Shown here: positions 51,209 to 60,217 of the stretch, in pieces
Layout: each line of letters starts with the position of its first letter
How positions within the stretch are numbered: the stretch's first letter is position 1
Assembly (NCBI GenBank): GCA_964444835.1
Contig: CAYUIT010000007.1
Span: forward strand, 51,805 to 115,804
Source of the DNA: CADEED01 sp964444835
Lineage (GTDB): Bacteria; Pseudomonadota; Gammaproteobacteria; Steroidobacterales; Steroidobacteraceae
DNA length: 64,000 bases
Reading direction: 5' to 3'
The notes under the pieces: generated by a model
The model's input: the letters and a program-made list of their open reading frames with translations, nothing else
Database searches by the model: none
Told to the model about the DNA's origin: nothing
Made by a program: the position numbers and the translations under genes

Positions 51209-52024
51209 ATGCTGAAGCTGTTGGGCTTGCTGTTAGCGCTATTCGTCGCATGGACTGCGCTCGTGTTGTGGGCGCAGCGGCCCATGTTGTTTCCCGCGCC
51301 GGCCGCCCTGCCCGGCGCCGGCGAAACGCTCGCGCGGGTGGGCGGTGAATCCGTGTGGCTGGACCTACCGTTCGGCCGCGTCGAATCCTGGCTGTTGCCC
51401 GCGGCGCCGTCACCCTCTCCTACGCCACTCCTTATATATGCCCACGGGAACGGGGAATTGATCGACTATTGGGCCGAGGGATTCGACGCATTGCGTGCCG
51501 CTGGGGTAAACGTGCTGCTCGTCGAGTACCCGGGCTATGGCCGCTCCGAGGGCCAACCGTCGGAGGCATCGATTCGCGCCACCTTGTTAGTCGCATATGA
51601 TCGTTTCGCTCGAGATGCTCGCATCGATCCTAACAAGATCGTCGTGTACGGGCGGTCGCTTGGCGGTGGTGCCGTGGCGCAACTCGCGGCGATGCGACCG
51701 GTGCGAGCCATGGTGCTGGAATCCACTTTCACGAGCGTCGCCGATATCGCGCGCGGCTACGGCGTGCCTCGCTGGCTCGTGCGCGATCCCTTCGATAACC
51801 ATGCGATCGTGACTCGGTACCCAGGCCCGCTGCTGGTGCTGCATGGCACGCGCGATGCGATCATCCCGGTCAGCCACGGGCGAGCGCTGGCCGACGCACA
51901 CAGACAAGCCGAGTTGCACGAGTTTCCCTGCGGGCACAACGATTGTGAGCCGCAGTGGGAACTAGTACGCACTTTTCTGGAGCGCGCGGGTGTACTGTCG
52001 GGCGAGATTCGGAGGCTGCCATGA
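51209..52024 (+). CDS. membrane-anchored alpha/beta hydrolase
   Basis: A 271-aa hydrolase of the BEM46/ABHD13-like group. One N-terminal membrane segment (LLGLLLALFVAWTALVLW) precedes the hydrolase core. LLIYAHGNGE is the oxyanion loop and VEYPGYGRSEG follows. The nucleophile elbow is VYGRSLGGGA with catalytic Ser. HGTRDAIIP gives the Asp and CGHNDC the His; the triad is complete. It begins 85 bp after the terminator. Its stop overlaps the next ATG (ATGA, 52021-52024), so the two genes are coupled. Confidence 0.88.
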   Translation: MLKLLGLLLALFVAWTALVLWAQRPMLFPAPAALPGAGETLARVGGESVWLDLPFGRVESWLLPAAPSPSPTPLLIYAHGNGELIDYWAEGFDALRAAGVNVLLVEYPGYGRSEGQPSEASIRATLLVAYDRFARDARIDPNKIVVYGRSLGGGAVAQLAAMRPVRAMVLESTFTSVADIARGYGVPRWLVRDPFDNHAIVTRYPGPLLVLHGTRDAIIPVSHGRALADAHRQAELHEFPCGHNDCEPQWELVRTFLERAGVLSGEIRRLP

Positions 52025-52254
52025 AACATCGGAATGGGATCATCTGGGCCGCGACGACTGCAGGCCTCGCTGCGCTAGCGCTGAGCGGCTGTGGACTCGC
52101 AGAAACCACGGTGGGTGCTGCGGCCGGAGCCTCGTCTGCGGCGGAACAAGCCAAACAAGCCGAGGAACAGCTCGAGCGCGTGCAAGAGAAGCTCGATGCA
52201 GCGCAATCCTCTGCTGCGGATGCGCGCGCTCAAGCGGAGGAGATGGGTCAGTAG
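52021..52254 (+). CDS. small coiled-coil lipoprotein
   Basis: A 77-aa lipoprotein. The signal peptide ends in LALSGCG (Cys about 24). The mature 54 residues are a short Gly/Ala stretch and then a continuous amphipathic helix (AEQAKQAEEQLERVQEKLDA), which suggests a coiled coil like Lpp. There is no C-terminal lysine of the kind used by Lpp for attachment to peptidoglycan. It is translationally coupled to the hydrolase by a 4-bp overlap. Confidence 0.78.
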   Translation: MKHRNGIIWAATTAGLAALALSGCGLAETTVGAAAGASSAAEQAKQAEEQLERVQEKLDAAQSSAADARAQAEEMGQ

Positions 52255-52268
52255 TTAGCGGCCGTCGG

Positions 52269-52946
52269 CTAGTCCGGCGACGGGATCGGGTCGAGCAACT
52301 CCGGCCCTTCGTTGCGCGCATTGTTGACGCGCTTGCTCACTGGGTGCACGTCGAGACTGACCTCCACGGCTGCGCCTGCCACGCCATCGATTGTTGCCAT
52401 CGGCGTACGTGCGTCTAGCCAGAGTGCATAGGCGTCGCGCCTAAGAATCACGGGCATCCGGTCGTGAACGGTGGCTGCCGCGCCTGTCGCAGCCGTTGTG
52501 AGAATCGAGCAGGACTCAAGCGGATCAACGCCCTCCTGCTCCACCCAGCTCTCCCAGATTCCCGCCATCGCAAATGGCTCGCGATCCACGGCTCGCAACA
52601 AGTACGGTTGTTTGCCGCCGGCTAATGCGCGCCATTCGTAGTAGCCATCCGCGAGGATCAGACAGCGGCGCTTGCGGTAGGCGGCGCGAAAGGCGGGCTT
52701 CTCCGCAACGGTTTCGCTGCGCGCGTTGATCATGCGCGCACCAATCGACTTCTCTTTAGCCCAAAAGGGAATCAAGCCCCAATAGAGCATGGCGAGCCGG
52801 CGCACGCCTGCGTCGTTGCAGCGGACGACAGGAACGAATTGTGTCGGTGCGATGTTGTAGCGCGGCTCGATCGGCACTGCGTCGGCGATGCCAAACAACC
52901 GCGCCACCGCTTCTTGCGGCGAGTAGAACGCGTATCGTCCGCACAT
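52269..52946 (-). CDS. SRAP domain protein (YedK/HMCES-like)
   Basis: A 225-aa SOS-response-associated peptidase-family protein that forms a covalent thiazolidine link to abasic sites in single-stranded DNA. The catalytic Cys is residue 2 (MCGRYAFYS). Conserved YNIAPTQFVPVV, YWGLIPFW, NARSET with the conserved Glu, LILADGYYEW and VHDRMPVIL with the His are all present and in the right order. The length is typical. It lies 9 bp from the ABC permease gene on the same strand. Confidence 0.95.
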   Translation of the reverse strand: MCGRYAFYSPQEAVARLFGIADAVPIEPRYNIAPTQFVPVVRCNDAGVRRLAMLYWGLIPFWAKEKSIGARMINARSETVAEKPAFRAAYRKRRCLILADGYYEWRALAGGKQPYLLRAVDREPFAMAGIWESWVEQEGVDPLESCSILTTAATGAAATVHDRMPVILRRDAYALWLDARTPMATIDGVAGAAVEVSLDVHPVSKRVNNARNEGPELLDPIPSPD

Positions 52947-52955
52947 CGCGCCGAC

Positions 52956-53759
52956 TCACTCGCGCATGCCGACGCCGCGGTTCATCAACATGACCGCAAC
53001 GGCAAACAAGACGATGGCCGCCACTGCCATGATCGAAAAAGCCAGCCATACGTTGACGTCAGACGTGCCGAGAAAGCCGTAACGGAAGGCATTGACCATG
53101 TGCAGGATCGGATTGATCAACGAGACTTTCTGCGCCCATTCCGGCAGCAGCGAGATCGAATAGAACACGCCGCCGAAATACGTGAGCGGCGTGAGAATGA
53201 ACGACGGTACCCAGTTCACCTGATCGAAATTCTTGGCGAACACGGCATTGATGAACCCGCCTAACGCGAACACCATCGAAGTCAACAACACGGCGCTGAA
53301 GATCATGAACACATGATGCACGGCTAGATGCGTAAACAGCAGCGAGATGACCGTTACGAGCAAGCCGACTAACAAGCCGCGCACCATACCGCCGCCCACA
53401 TAACCCGCCACGATCACCCAGTTGGGCAGCGGCGCGACCATCATCTCTTCGACATGTTTGCCGAACTTCGCGCCGAAGAACGACGACACCACGTTGGCAT
53501 ACGAGTTCGTGATCACGGCCATCATGATGAGGCCCGGCGCGATGTACTGCATGTAGTCGAAGCCGTCCATCGAGCCTACGCGCCCGCCGATGAGGCTACC
53601 GAAGATCACGAAATACAGAATGGATGTGACGCCCGAGGGCACGATCGTCTGCCCCCAAATGCGCATGATCCGGCCGTACTCGCGGATGATGATCGTCTTG
53701 AATCCCACCCAGCGCGCATCGACTAACTCACTGCCGACCGTCTGCGTCTCCGTATTCAT
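52956..53759 (-). CDS. ABC-2 type permease (YadH-like)
   Basis: A 267-aa permease with six hydrophobic segments. The start (TIIIREYGRIMRIWGQTIVPSGVTSILYFVIFG) and the block FGAKFGKHVEEMMVAPLPNWVIVAGYVGGG match the YadH-type exporter permeases. PLTYFGGVFYSISLLPEWAQ is the ABC-2 signature region. It forms an exporter with the ATPase encoded just upstream, which it overlaps by 4 bp (53756-53759). The substrate is unknown. Confidence 0.92.
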   Translation of the reverse strand: MNTETQTVGSELVDARWVGFKTIIIREYGRIMRIWGQTIVPSGVTSILYFVIFGSLIGGRVGSMDGFDYMQYIAPGLIMMAVITNSYANVVSSFFGAKFGKHVEEMMVAPLPNWVIVAGYVGGGMVRGLLVGLLVTVISLLFTHLAVHHVFMIFSAVLLTSMVFALGGFINAVFAKNFDQVNWVPSFILTPLTYFGGVFYSISLLPEWAQKVSLINPILHMVNAFRYGFLGTSDVNVWLAFSIMAVAAIVLFAVAVMLMNRGVGMRE

Positions 53760-54703
53760 GGGTGGCGCACCGCACTCGAGGCCGCGCTCGCCGGCTTTGC
53801 CTCGACCAAGGCCATGAAAAGCTCCTCGAGACGATTCACTTTGTTGCGCATCGAGACTACCTCGATACCTTGCGACGTCAACCGCGTGAATACTTCATTG
53901 AGGCTTTGGCCCGCGCTCACTTCCACTTCGAGCGTGCGGGAATCGACCAGCGTCGTCGCATAGCCTTCCAACAGCGGGGCCGAAGTCACGGCGCCGCGCA
54001 AATCGAGCACGAAGGTTTCGGCGTGCAGCTTGCGCAGCAAGCTCGACATACGATCGCGTTCCACGATCTGCCCGCCATTGATGATGGCAATGTTGCGGCA
54101 GAGGTTCTCGGCTTCCTCAAGGTAGTGAGTCGTTAGGATGATGGTGGTACCGCGACCGTTGATCTCGCGCAGGAAGTCCCACATCGAGCGACGAATCTCG
54201 ATATCGACGCCCGCCGTGGGCTCATCGAGGATAAGAAGCCGCGGCTCGTGAATCAACGCACGGGCGATCATCAAGCGTCGCTTCATGCCGCCCGACAGCC
54301 CGCGCGCCATCTTCTTCGCCTTGTCGTCGAGCTGCAGCAATTTGAGGTAGTGAGCTGCTCGTTCGCGCGCCTCGCCGCGCTCGATGCCGTAGAAGCCTGC
54401 CTGATTCACCAGAATCGTCTCGGGCGTTTCGAAGAAGTTGAAGTTGAACTCTTGCGGCACGACCCCGATACAGGCCTTTGCCGCTTCCAATTCACGATCG
54501 AGATCGTGGCCAAACACGGTGATCGTGCCCGCCGTCTTGGTCACGAGCGAGGTCACGATGCCGATGAGGGTAGTCTTGCCTGCGCCGTTTGGGCCGAGGA
54601 GCGCGAAGAAATCGCCTTGCTCTACTTCGAGATCGAGCCCCTTCAGGGCTTGCACCCCATTCTTATAGGTCTTGACGAGACCTCGCACCGACAACGCTTG
54701 CAT
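53756..54703 (-). CDS. ABC transporter ATP-binding protein (YadG-like)
   Basis: A 315-aa ATPase. Walker A is LLGPNGAGKTTLIG, the Q-loop lies in GVVPQEFNFN, the signature is GLSGGMKRRLMIAR, Walker B is LLILDEPTAGVD, and the H-switch is ILTTHYLEEAE. A C-terminal extension of about 90 residues is usual for YadG-type exporters. Gene order ATPase-permease and the 4-bp overlap fit a single exporter. ATG 54703 is preferred over the ATG two codons upstream. Confidence 0.95.
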   Translation of the reverse strand: MQALSVRGLVKTYKNGVQALKGLDLEVEQGDFFALLGPNGAGKTTLIGIVTSLVTKTAGTITVFGHDLDRELEAAKACIGVVPQEFNFNFFETPETILVNQAGFYGIERGEARERAAHYLKLLQLDDKAKKMARGLSGGMKRRLMIARALIHEPRLLILDEPTAGVDIEIRRSMWDFLREINGRGTTIILTTHYLEEAENLCRNIAIINGGQIVERDRMSSLLRKLHAETFVLDLRGAVTSAPLLEGYATTLVDSRTLEVEVSAGQSLNEVFTRLTSQGIEVVSMRNKVNRLEELFMALVEAKPASAASSAVRHP

Positions 54704-54734
54704 GGGCAAAAGCCTATCACAAGCGTGTACGGAT

Positions 54735-55631
54735 TTAGATTAGACCGCGATGAACCGCCTCGATCTCGTCTTGCGCTTCGAGCATCGTCGCAGTGAGCGA
54801 CTCGTACGACAAACCGAGGCGCGCGAACGACTTGATCTTGTCGAACGCAGGTGCCAACGCTTCGTGGCGACCCACGTAGCCTACGAGCAAGTAAGACACC
54901 GTCAAGACATCCGCCAGATCGCCGCTCGAATCCTTTTCGCGATTGAGATTCTCGTAATTGGCGATCGCGAAAATGACTTCGGACGTGATCCGCCATGAAG
55001 TCAGGATCGACTTTGCGCAGTGGCCATGCCACTCCCGCTCGATTGCCGCAAAGCGCTGTCTGTCGTGCAGCACGAAGGGATGCTTAGACGCTCGCGTAAG
55101 CACGTACAGCTTGCCGACACCATGCAACAAGCCTGCGAGCATCGCATGATCGCGATTCACGCCCTCACAGCGCTTGGCCAACACGAAAGCGGTACACGCC
55201 ATCAATGCACTGCGATCCCAGAGCGCCTCGAGTCGTGAGCGGATTTCGTTGCTGTCGGTCGCACGTACGAGTTGTTGCATACCGTGCGCGATCACTGCGC
55301 TGCGGATCAGATCGAAGCCGATACGCGCGATGGCGGTCTTGAGATCGCCGATTCGTCGACCGGTCGTGTTGAGCGCCGCCGAGTTGGCGAGCTGCAGCAC
55401 GCGCCCCGTCAGTACCGGATCGAACGTGATCACTTGCGTGATGTGGCTGATGTCAGCCTCGTTATCGGCTAACAATTGTTGCAGCCTGACCGCGGTCTGC
55501 GGAAAGCATGGCAGCTCTGTGTCGCCGGCTGCCTGGTGCTCGTCGAGCGCTTTGCGGAGCGCAGCAGCATCGCGCTCAGCAAGATTATGCAAAGATGCAG
55601 TATCTGCGACTTTGCTCTGCGCCGCCGTCAT
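54735..55631 (-). CDS. HDOD domain protein (third of three)
   Basis: A 298-aa HDOD protein. The core starts LPCFPQTAVRLQQLLADNEADISHITQVITFDPVLTGRVLQLANSA, continues with the GLLHGVGKLYVLTRA segment, and ends after LADVLTVSYLLVGYVG. HDOD domains resemble HD phosphohydrolases but usually lack their metal residues; they act in signalling scaffolds. The gene is 2 bp downstream of a paralogue and close to the chemotaxis genes. Confidence 0.9.
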   Translation of the reverse strand: MTAAQSKVADTASLHNLAERDAAALRKALDEHQAAGDTELPCFPQTAVRLQQLLADNEADISHITQVITFDPVLTGRVLQLANSAALNTTGRRIGDLKTAIARIGFDLIRSAVIAHGMQQLVRATDSNEIRSRLEALWDRSALMACTAFVLAKRCEGVNRDHAMLAGLLHGVGKLYVLTRASKHPFVLHDRQRFAAIEREWHGHCAKSILTSWRITSEVIFAIANYENLNREKDSSGDLADVLTVSYLLVGYVGRHEALAPAFDKIKSFARLGLSYESLTATMLEAQDEIEAVHRGLI

Positions 55632-55633
55632 TG

Positions 55634-56530
55634 TTAGTTACTCGGTGGTGCGCCGAGCGCCGCACACAGCGCGTTGACGTCGTCTGACGACTCATCAATG
55701 ATTGCCTGGCACTGATCGAGTTCCAGTTGCATCCGCTTCATCGGCTTCAGTAGCGGTGCGGCGCATTGCGCGAGCGAGTTCGGCCCGGTGAAGCTGCCGA
55801 GCAGCGACGCCACGGCCATCACATCCGTGAGCGTCAGGGATCCGCGTGCGTCGCGATCAGGATCTTCGTGATCCGCCACCGCCGCCACGACCTCGGGCGG
55901 CAAGCGCCAGTTCTCGAGAATCGCCTTGGCGACGTTGCCGTGCCAATCGCGAACGATCGCCTGATAGGCCAGTTGATCAGCAAACAGGTCGGGATGGCGG
56001 AGTGTGCGCGTCAAGATATAGATGCGTCCCACGCAGGACAGCACGCCGCACAGCAGTGCTGCGTCTGAGTTTAGTGTAGTAAAGCGCCTCGCGATCACAT
56101 GTGCCAGGGCCGCAATGGTCACGCTTCGCCGCCACAGACTGTCTAGCGGCTTATCGATCGCGCGATATTCGCGACCGAGCTTGAGCTGCTCGACGGCAAA
56201 GCTCATGGCAGCTGAGCGCACGACATTGAACCCGACGCGGCCGACTGCAGTGCGCAGGTCAGAAATTTGTCGCCCCGTGACATTCAAGGCCGCGGAGTTC
56301 GCAATCGTCATCAGACGTCCGGCAAGCGCCGGTTCGGCGCCTACTAACCGGACGACCGTGTCGTTAGTAACATTCTCTTCCGCCAACGCTTTTTGCAGGC
56401 GTGTTACCACATCCGGCACCGAGGGCAAGTCAACCTTGCCCTGCGAGAGTTCAGTGGCCAACGCGCGCACGAACGTGAACAAGGGTGTCTGCGTGCCGTC
56501 ACCGGCGAGCATGGTTGCAGGCGTCGCCAT
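55634..56530 (-). CDS. HDOD domain protein (second of three)
   Basis: A 298-aa HDOD paralogue. Landmarks are LPSVPDVVTRLQKALAEENV, EPALAGRLMTIANSAALNVTG, WRRSVTIAALAHVIARRF, GVLSCVGRIYILTRT (where the usual HGVGK-like stretch is changed to SCVGR), and the late VADHEDPDRD. It is nearly colinear with both neighbours, which indicates gene duplication. It is 3 bp from the first HDOD gene. Confidence 0.9.
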   Translation of the reverse strand: MATPATMLAGDGTQTPLFTFVRALATELSQGKVDLPSVPDVVTRLQKALAEENVTNDTVVRLVGAEPALAGRLMTIANSAALNVTGRQISDLRTAVGRVGFNVVRSAAMSFAVEQLKLGREYRAIDKPLDSLWRRSVTIAALAHVIARRFTTLNSDAALLCGVLSCVGRIYILTRTLRHPDLFADQLAYQAIVRDWHGNVAKAILENWRLPPEVVAAVADHEDPDRDARGSLTLTDVMAVASLLGSFTGPNSLAQCAAPLLKPMKRMQLELDQCQAIIDESSDDVNALCAALGAPPSN

Positions 56531-56533
56531 GCC

Positions 56534-57418
56534 TCAATCTCCCAGCGCTTGGCGCAGCGAGGCGATCTGCTCGGCCGATTCCTGCATGATCTCGGCGCAG
56601 GCTGCAGCATTGATATTCAGACGACGCGCGTCGCGCGATTCGGCGAGGCCCACTTCGAGCGCTTCGAGATCGCCCGGCAAAGTTGCTACTAAAGAGGCCA
56701 GCGCCAATACATCGGCCAGGTTCACTGGCGCTGGCCGGTCTCGATCAGGGTCTTCGAAGGTATGAACGGCGACGACGATATCCTCGGCCATCTCCCAGTT
56801 CTCGAGTACGGCTTTGGCAATGTTCGAATGCCAACTGCTCACTAACTGCTGATACTGAGCCGGATCCGCTAGCAGCTTGGGAAATCGGGGCGTCTTGCTC
56901 AGCATGTAGAGCTTGCCGACACCGTGCAACAAACCGGCGAGCATGGCGGTATCGGCATTGACGTTGCCGATGCGACGCGCCAATACGAATGACAGTGCCG
57001 CAACGTGTGTGCTCTCGGTCCACAACTGAGCGAAGGGCTTTTCGAGGCCCTTGAAAGCCTGGGCGCGTCGAAGCTGCGACATCGCGAATGCTATTGTGGC
57101 GCTGCGCGCCATATTGAAGCCGATGCGCGCCATTGCTGCGCGCAGATCGACGACTCGGCGCCCACCCGGACTCAGCGCAGCAGAATTCGCCAGTTGCAAT
57201 AGCCGCGCAGCCAGTGCGGGCTCAGAGCTGATGATTTTGATGACCTGATCGATCAGGACGTCTTCATTGGCCAGCGCCTTGCGAACACGCAATGCGATCT
57301 CTGGAAAGCTCGGAAGCTCGAGCTTGCCGGCCGACAGATCACTCGCGAGTTCCTGAACAAACTCGAAAGCCACGTTGGCCGGGTTCGCTCCCGAAGTTGG
57401 GGCTGTTGAGGCGGACAT
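56534..57418 (-). CDS. HDOD domain protein (first of three)
   Basis: A 294-aa HDOD paralogue with LPSFPEIALRVRKALANEDV, SEPALAARLLQLANSAALSPGG, MARIGFNMARSATIAFAMSQL and AGLLHGVGKLYMLSKT. It is the first of three tandem HDOD genes downstream of cheB; the 103-bp gap from cheB contains no clear promoter or terminator. All three may belong to the chemotaxis transcript. Confidence 0.9.
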   Translation of the reverse strand: MSASTAPTSGANPANVAFEFVQELASDLSAGKLELPSFPEIALRVRKALANEDVLIDQVIKIISSEPALAARLLQLANSAALSPGGRRVVDLRAAMARIGFNMARSATIAFAMSQLRRAQAFKGLEKPFAQLWTESTHVAALSFVLARRIGNVNADTAMLAGLLHGVGKLYMLSKTPRFPKLLADPAQYQQLVSSWHSNIAKAVLENWEMAEDIVVAVHTFEDPDRDRPAPVNLADVLALASLVATLPGDLEALEVGLAESRDARRLNINAAACAEIMQESAEQIASLRQALGD

Positions 57419-57521
57419 CGATCACTCCTCGGTCTCTCCTACGGCATCGGCTCAGTCCATACGGACTTGACCTGCGAGAAACCCGAGTGGGTAGTGCGTC
57501 ACAGATGGCAGCTGGAATATG

Positions 57522-58646
57522 TTAGCCGCGCGTGCCCGTGCGAGTAATGTCGAGCTGTTCGGCGAGTGCACTCAGCTTGGTAGCCACTCGATCGAGCGGT
57601 AGGACATGCTGCGCCGCACCGATGGCGACCGCTTCCCCGGGCATGCCCCAAACCACGCTCGTCGTCTCGTCTTGAGCAATAGTGTGAGCGCCGGCCTCGA
57701 GCATCTCCTTCAAGCCAATCGCTCCATCCTTACCCATTCCGGTGAGCAGCGCGCCGATCGCGTTACGCCCCGCCGCCTGCGCGACCGAACGGAACAGCAC
57801 ATCGACCGAGGGCTTGTGGCGATTGACTGGCACACCGTCGTCCAAGCGGCACACATAGCGAGCACCGTCGCGTACGACTAACAAGTGCTGATCGCCCGGT
57901 GCAATGTAAACGTGTCCGGGCATGATCTGCTGACCGTTCTCCGCTTCAAACACGGTCAACGCACACATGCTATCCATGCGCTTGGCAAACGGACCGCTGA
58001 AGGCTTTCGGTATGTGCTGCGTGATCACGATACCTGGCATGTCCGGCGGCAATCCCATCAGCACTTCCTTGATAGCCTCCGTGCCACCGGTCGACGCGCC
58101 GATCGCGATCAAGCGATCCGTCGTACGCATGTGCGTCAGCGGGCTCGCTTTCGCGAGGATCGCATCCGCGCCGTATTTGGGCGCGATCGCGGCGCTTGCG
58201 GGGCTCGCGCTCGAGCCAACGTAGGTTCGTACAGTCGCTGCGGCCGCCATTCGAACCTTGGAGCAAAGCTCGTCGCTGTAGTCGCGCAACGTTCCGGCTA
58301 CGTCGAGCTTGGGCTTCGCGACAAAATCGACTGCACCCACGGCGAGCGCATCGAGCGTCACTTCGGCACCCTTTTCGGTCAAAGATGACACCATCACGAC
58401 TGGCATGGGGCGCAAGCGCATCAAATTGCGCAAAAACGTTAAGCCGTCCATGCGCGGCATCTCGACGTCGAGCGTGAGGACGTCGGGGTTCGTTTGCTTG
58501 ATCTTCTCGCGTGCGATGAACGCGTCGGGCGCGGTACCTACGACTTCAAAGTCGGGTTGTGAGGAGAAAATCTCCGTGAGCAATTGCCGCACCATCGACG
58601 AGTCGTCGATGCAGAACACTTTGATCTTCCTGTTGGGGGTTGCCAT
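57522..58646 (-). CDS. cheB: chemotaxis protein-glutamate methylesterase CheB
   Basis: A 374-aa response regulator that demethylates and deamidates chemoreceptors when phosphorylated. The receiver domain (residues 8-125) has CIDDSSMVRQ, phospho-acceptor LTLDVEMPRMDG, VSSLTEKGAE and FVAKPKL. The esterase domain shows IAIGASTGGTEAI (catalytic Ser), QHIPKAFSGPFAKRM (His), and LLTGMGKDGA (Asp); the triad is complete. It follows cheD after 22 bp. Confidence 0.97.
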   Translation of the reverse strand: MATPNRKIKVFCIDDSSMVRQLLTEIFSSQPDFEVVGTAPDAFIAREKIKQTNPDVLTLDVEMPRMDGLTFLRNLMRLRPMPVVMVSSLTEKGAEVTLDALAVGAVDFVAKPKLDVAGTLRDYSDELCSKVRMAAAATVRTYVGSSASPASAAIAPKYGADAILAKASPLTHMRTTDRLIAIGASTGGTEAIKEVLMGLPPDMPGIVITQHIPKAFSGPFAKRMDSMCALTVFEAENGQQIMPGHVYIAPGDQHLLVVRDGARYVCRLDDGVPVNRHKPSVDVLFRSVAQAAGRNAIGALLTGMGKDGAIGLKEMLEAGAHTIAQDETTSVVWGMPGEAVAIGAAQHVLPLDRVATKLSALAEQLDITRTGTRG

Positions 58647-58668
58647 GGTTGCGAGTTCCTGTCACCAC

Positions 58669-59325
58669 TCAATCGAACAGCTCGACATCGTTGCCCTCGG
58701 ACTGGTGCGCCACGGTAGCGGCGTAGCTGCGCTCCTCGCCTGCCACCTGCGCACGGTCCAATGCGTTGAGTCGCTTCACGCGAACGCGACCCGAGATCGG
58801 GTCATAGACGACTTTGCGCGGAAAAATGTCACCGAGATCCTCTGACGCGACAGCGAATCCTTCGAGACGTACGAATTCGCGGGCAAACGCCACGTTGCGC
58901 GCGCCGACATCGATCATCGAATCGAGAATGCGTCCGCCGCCAAACAACTTTACTTCCAGCCGTGAGCGTTGCGCGCCATGCTTGAGCAAGTCATTGATCA
59001 AGCTTTCCATCGCAAAGCTGCCGTAGCGCGTCGCGAGACCTTCTTTGGGATCGAGCCACGAGTTGTTAGTTTGCGATTGTGTTTCAGGCAACATGAAATG
59101 GTTCATGCCACCGACGCGCGCCACCGGGTCGCGGATGCAAGCCGACACACATGAACCCAACACCGTATCGATGAGTTCATCGTTACGCGTCACGTAATAC
59201 TGGCCAGGCAAGATCTTGGCCGACCACAGGCGTTGCTCGCGATCCCAATGCCGACCGATATGGGCGAACCCAGGCAGAGCCTCTTTCGGCTTGGTCGTCG
59301 CCCCGAAGCTGGCAAGGCTCTTCAT
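58669..59325 (-). CDS. cheD: chemoreceptor glutamine deamidase CheD
   Basis: A 218-aa CheD. ILPGQYYVTRNDELIDTVLGSCVSACIRD carries the catalytic Cys, and GGMNHFMLPE the His. KLFGGGRILDSMIDVGARN is the conserved middle. It deamidates receptor glutamines and so sets receptor activity. The start at ATG 59325 overlaps the cheR stop (ATGA, 59322-59325), which indicates coupling with cheR. Confidence 0.96.
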   Translation of the reverse strand: MKSLASFGATTKPKEALPGFAHIGRHWDREQRLWSAKILPGQYYVTRNDELIDTVLGSCVSACIRDPVARVGGMNHFMLPETQSQTNNSWLDPKEGLATRYGSFAMESLINDLLKHGAQRSRLEVKLFGGGRILDSMIDVGARNVAFAREFVRLEGFAVASEDLGDIFPRKVVYDPISGRVRVKRLNALDRAQVAGEERSYAATVAHQSEGNDVELFD

Positions 59326-60191
59326 GCAGCCCGCCGGCGATAGATCGTTTTGCCAATGAGTTCCCAATCGTCGGACACTTTGAATAGGCTCTCCGAGTGC
59401 CCCAAGAACAGGATTTGGCCAGGCTGCTGCAACGGCGAGAAGCGCGCGAACAGATCGCGCTGCGTCTCCTTGTCGAAATAGATGACGACATTACGACAGA
59501 AGATCACGTCGAACGGACCGCGCACGGGCAGCGGATGCATCAGATTGAGCTGCTTGAAGGTAACCAGTGAGCTGATTTCGTCGGTGACTTGGTGCGCCGT
59601 CGAGCCCTCATGGTTCACTGGGCGAAAGAAGCGTCGCAAGCGCTCACGATCGACGCCATTCACGCGTTCGGCGTTGTAGATTCCGCGCTTCGCGCGCGCC
59701 ACCATATCCGAGTCGATGTCCGTCGCCAGAATCTTGATGTCCCAACGGCGCACATCCGGGATGGCCTCACAGATCGTCATCGCGATCGAGTAGGGTTCCT
59801 CGCCGCTCGAGCAGGCCGACGACCATATCCGCATACGGCGAGAGCTGCCAGCAGCTGCAACACGCGGCAACAGGATTTCATTACGCAGGTACTCAAAGTG
59901 GTGGTTCTCACGAAAGAACGACGTCAGGTTGGTCGTGATCGCGTTACAGAATTCCACCAGCTCTTGCTCATTGCCGTCGTCGAGGACTGCAAGGTATTCG
60001 GTGAAGTTGTCGAGATTGAGAGCACGCAGGCGCCGCGACAACCGGCCGTAAACCAGCTCGCGCTTGTTCTCGCCGAGCGCGATACCGGATTGCGCCTTCA
60101 CGCGGCGGCGAATCTCGGCGAACTCGGCGTCGGTCAGCACGAACTCCTTGGGGCGAATCCCCAAGATCGGCTGTGCTGCACTTTGTACCAT
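59322..60191 (-). CDS. cheR: chemotaxis protein methyltransferase CheR
   Basis: A 289-aa SAM-dependent methyltransferase that methylates receptor glutamates. The N-terminal domain includes SGIALGENKRELVYGRLSRRLR. The SAM site shows TNLTSFFRENHHFEYL, WSSACSSGEEPYSIAM (motif I) and ATDIDSDMVARAKRGIY. FDVIFCRNVVIYFD is motif IV, and LGHSESLF is near the C-terminus. There is no C-terminal extension or TPR. It starts 26 bp after a small helical protein gene. Confidence 0.97.
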   Translation of the reverse strand: MVQSAAQPILGIRPKEFVLTDAEFAEIRRRVKAQSGIALGENKRELVYGRLSRRLRALNLDNFTEYLAVLDDGNEQELVEFCNAITTNLTSFFRENHHFEYLRNEILLPRVAAAGSSRRMRIWSSACSSGEEPYSIAMTICEAIPDVRRWDIKILATDIDSDMVARAKRGIYNAERVNGVDRERLRRFFRPVNHEGSTAHQVTDEISSLVTFKQLNLMHPLPVRGPFDVIFCRNVVIYFDKETQRDLFARFSPLQQPGQILFLGHSESLFKVSDDWELIGKTIYRRRAA

Positions 60192-60217
60192 TAGAACGCT
60201 TCCTGGAATCCGTAGGA

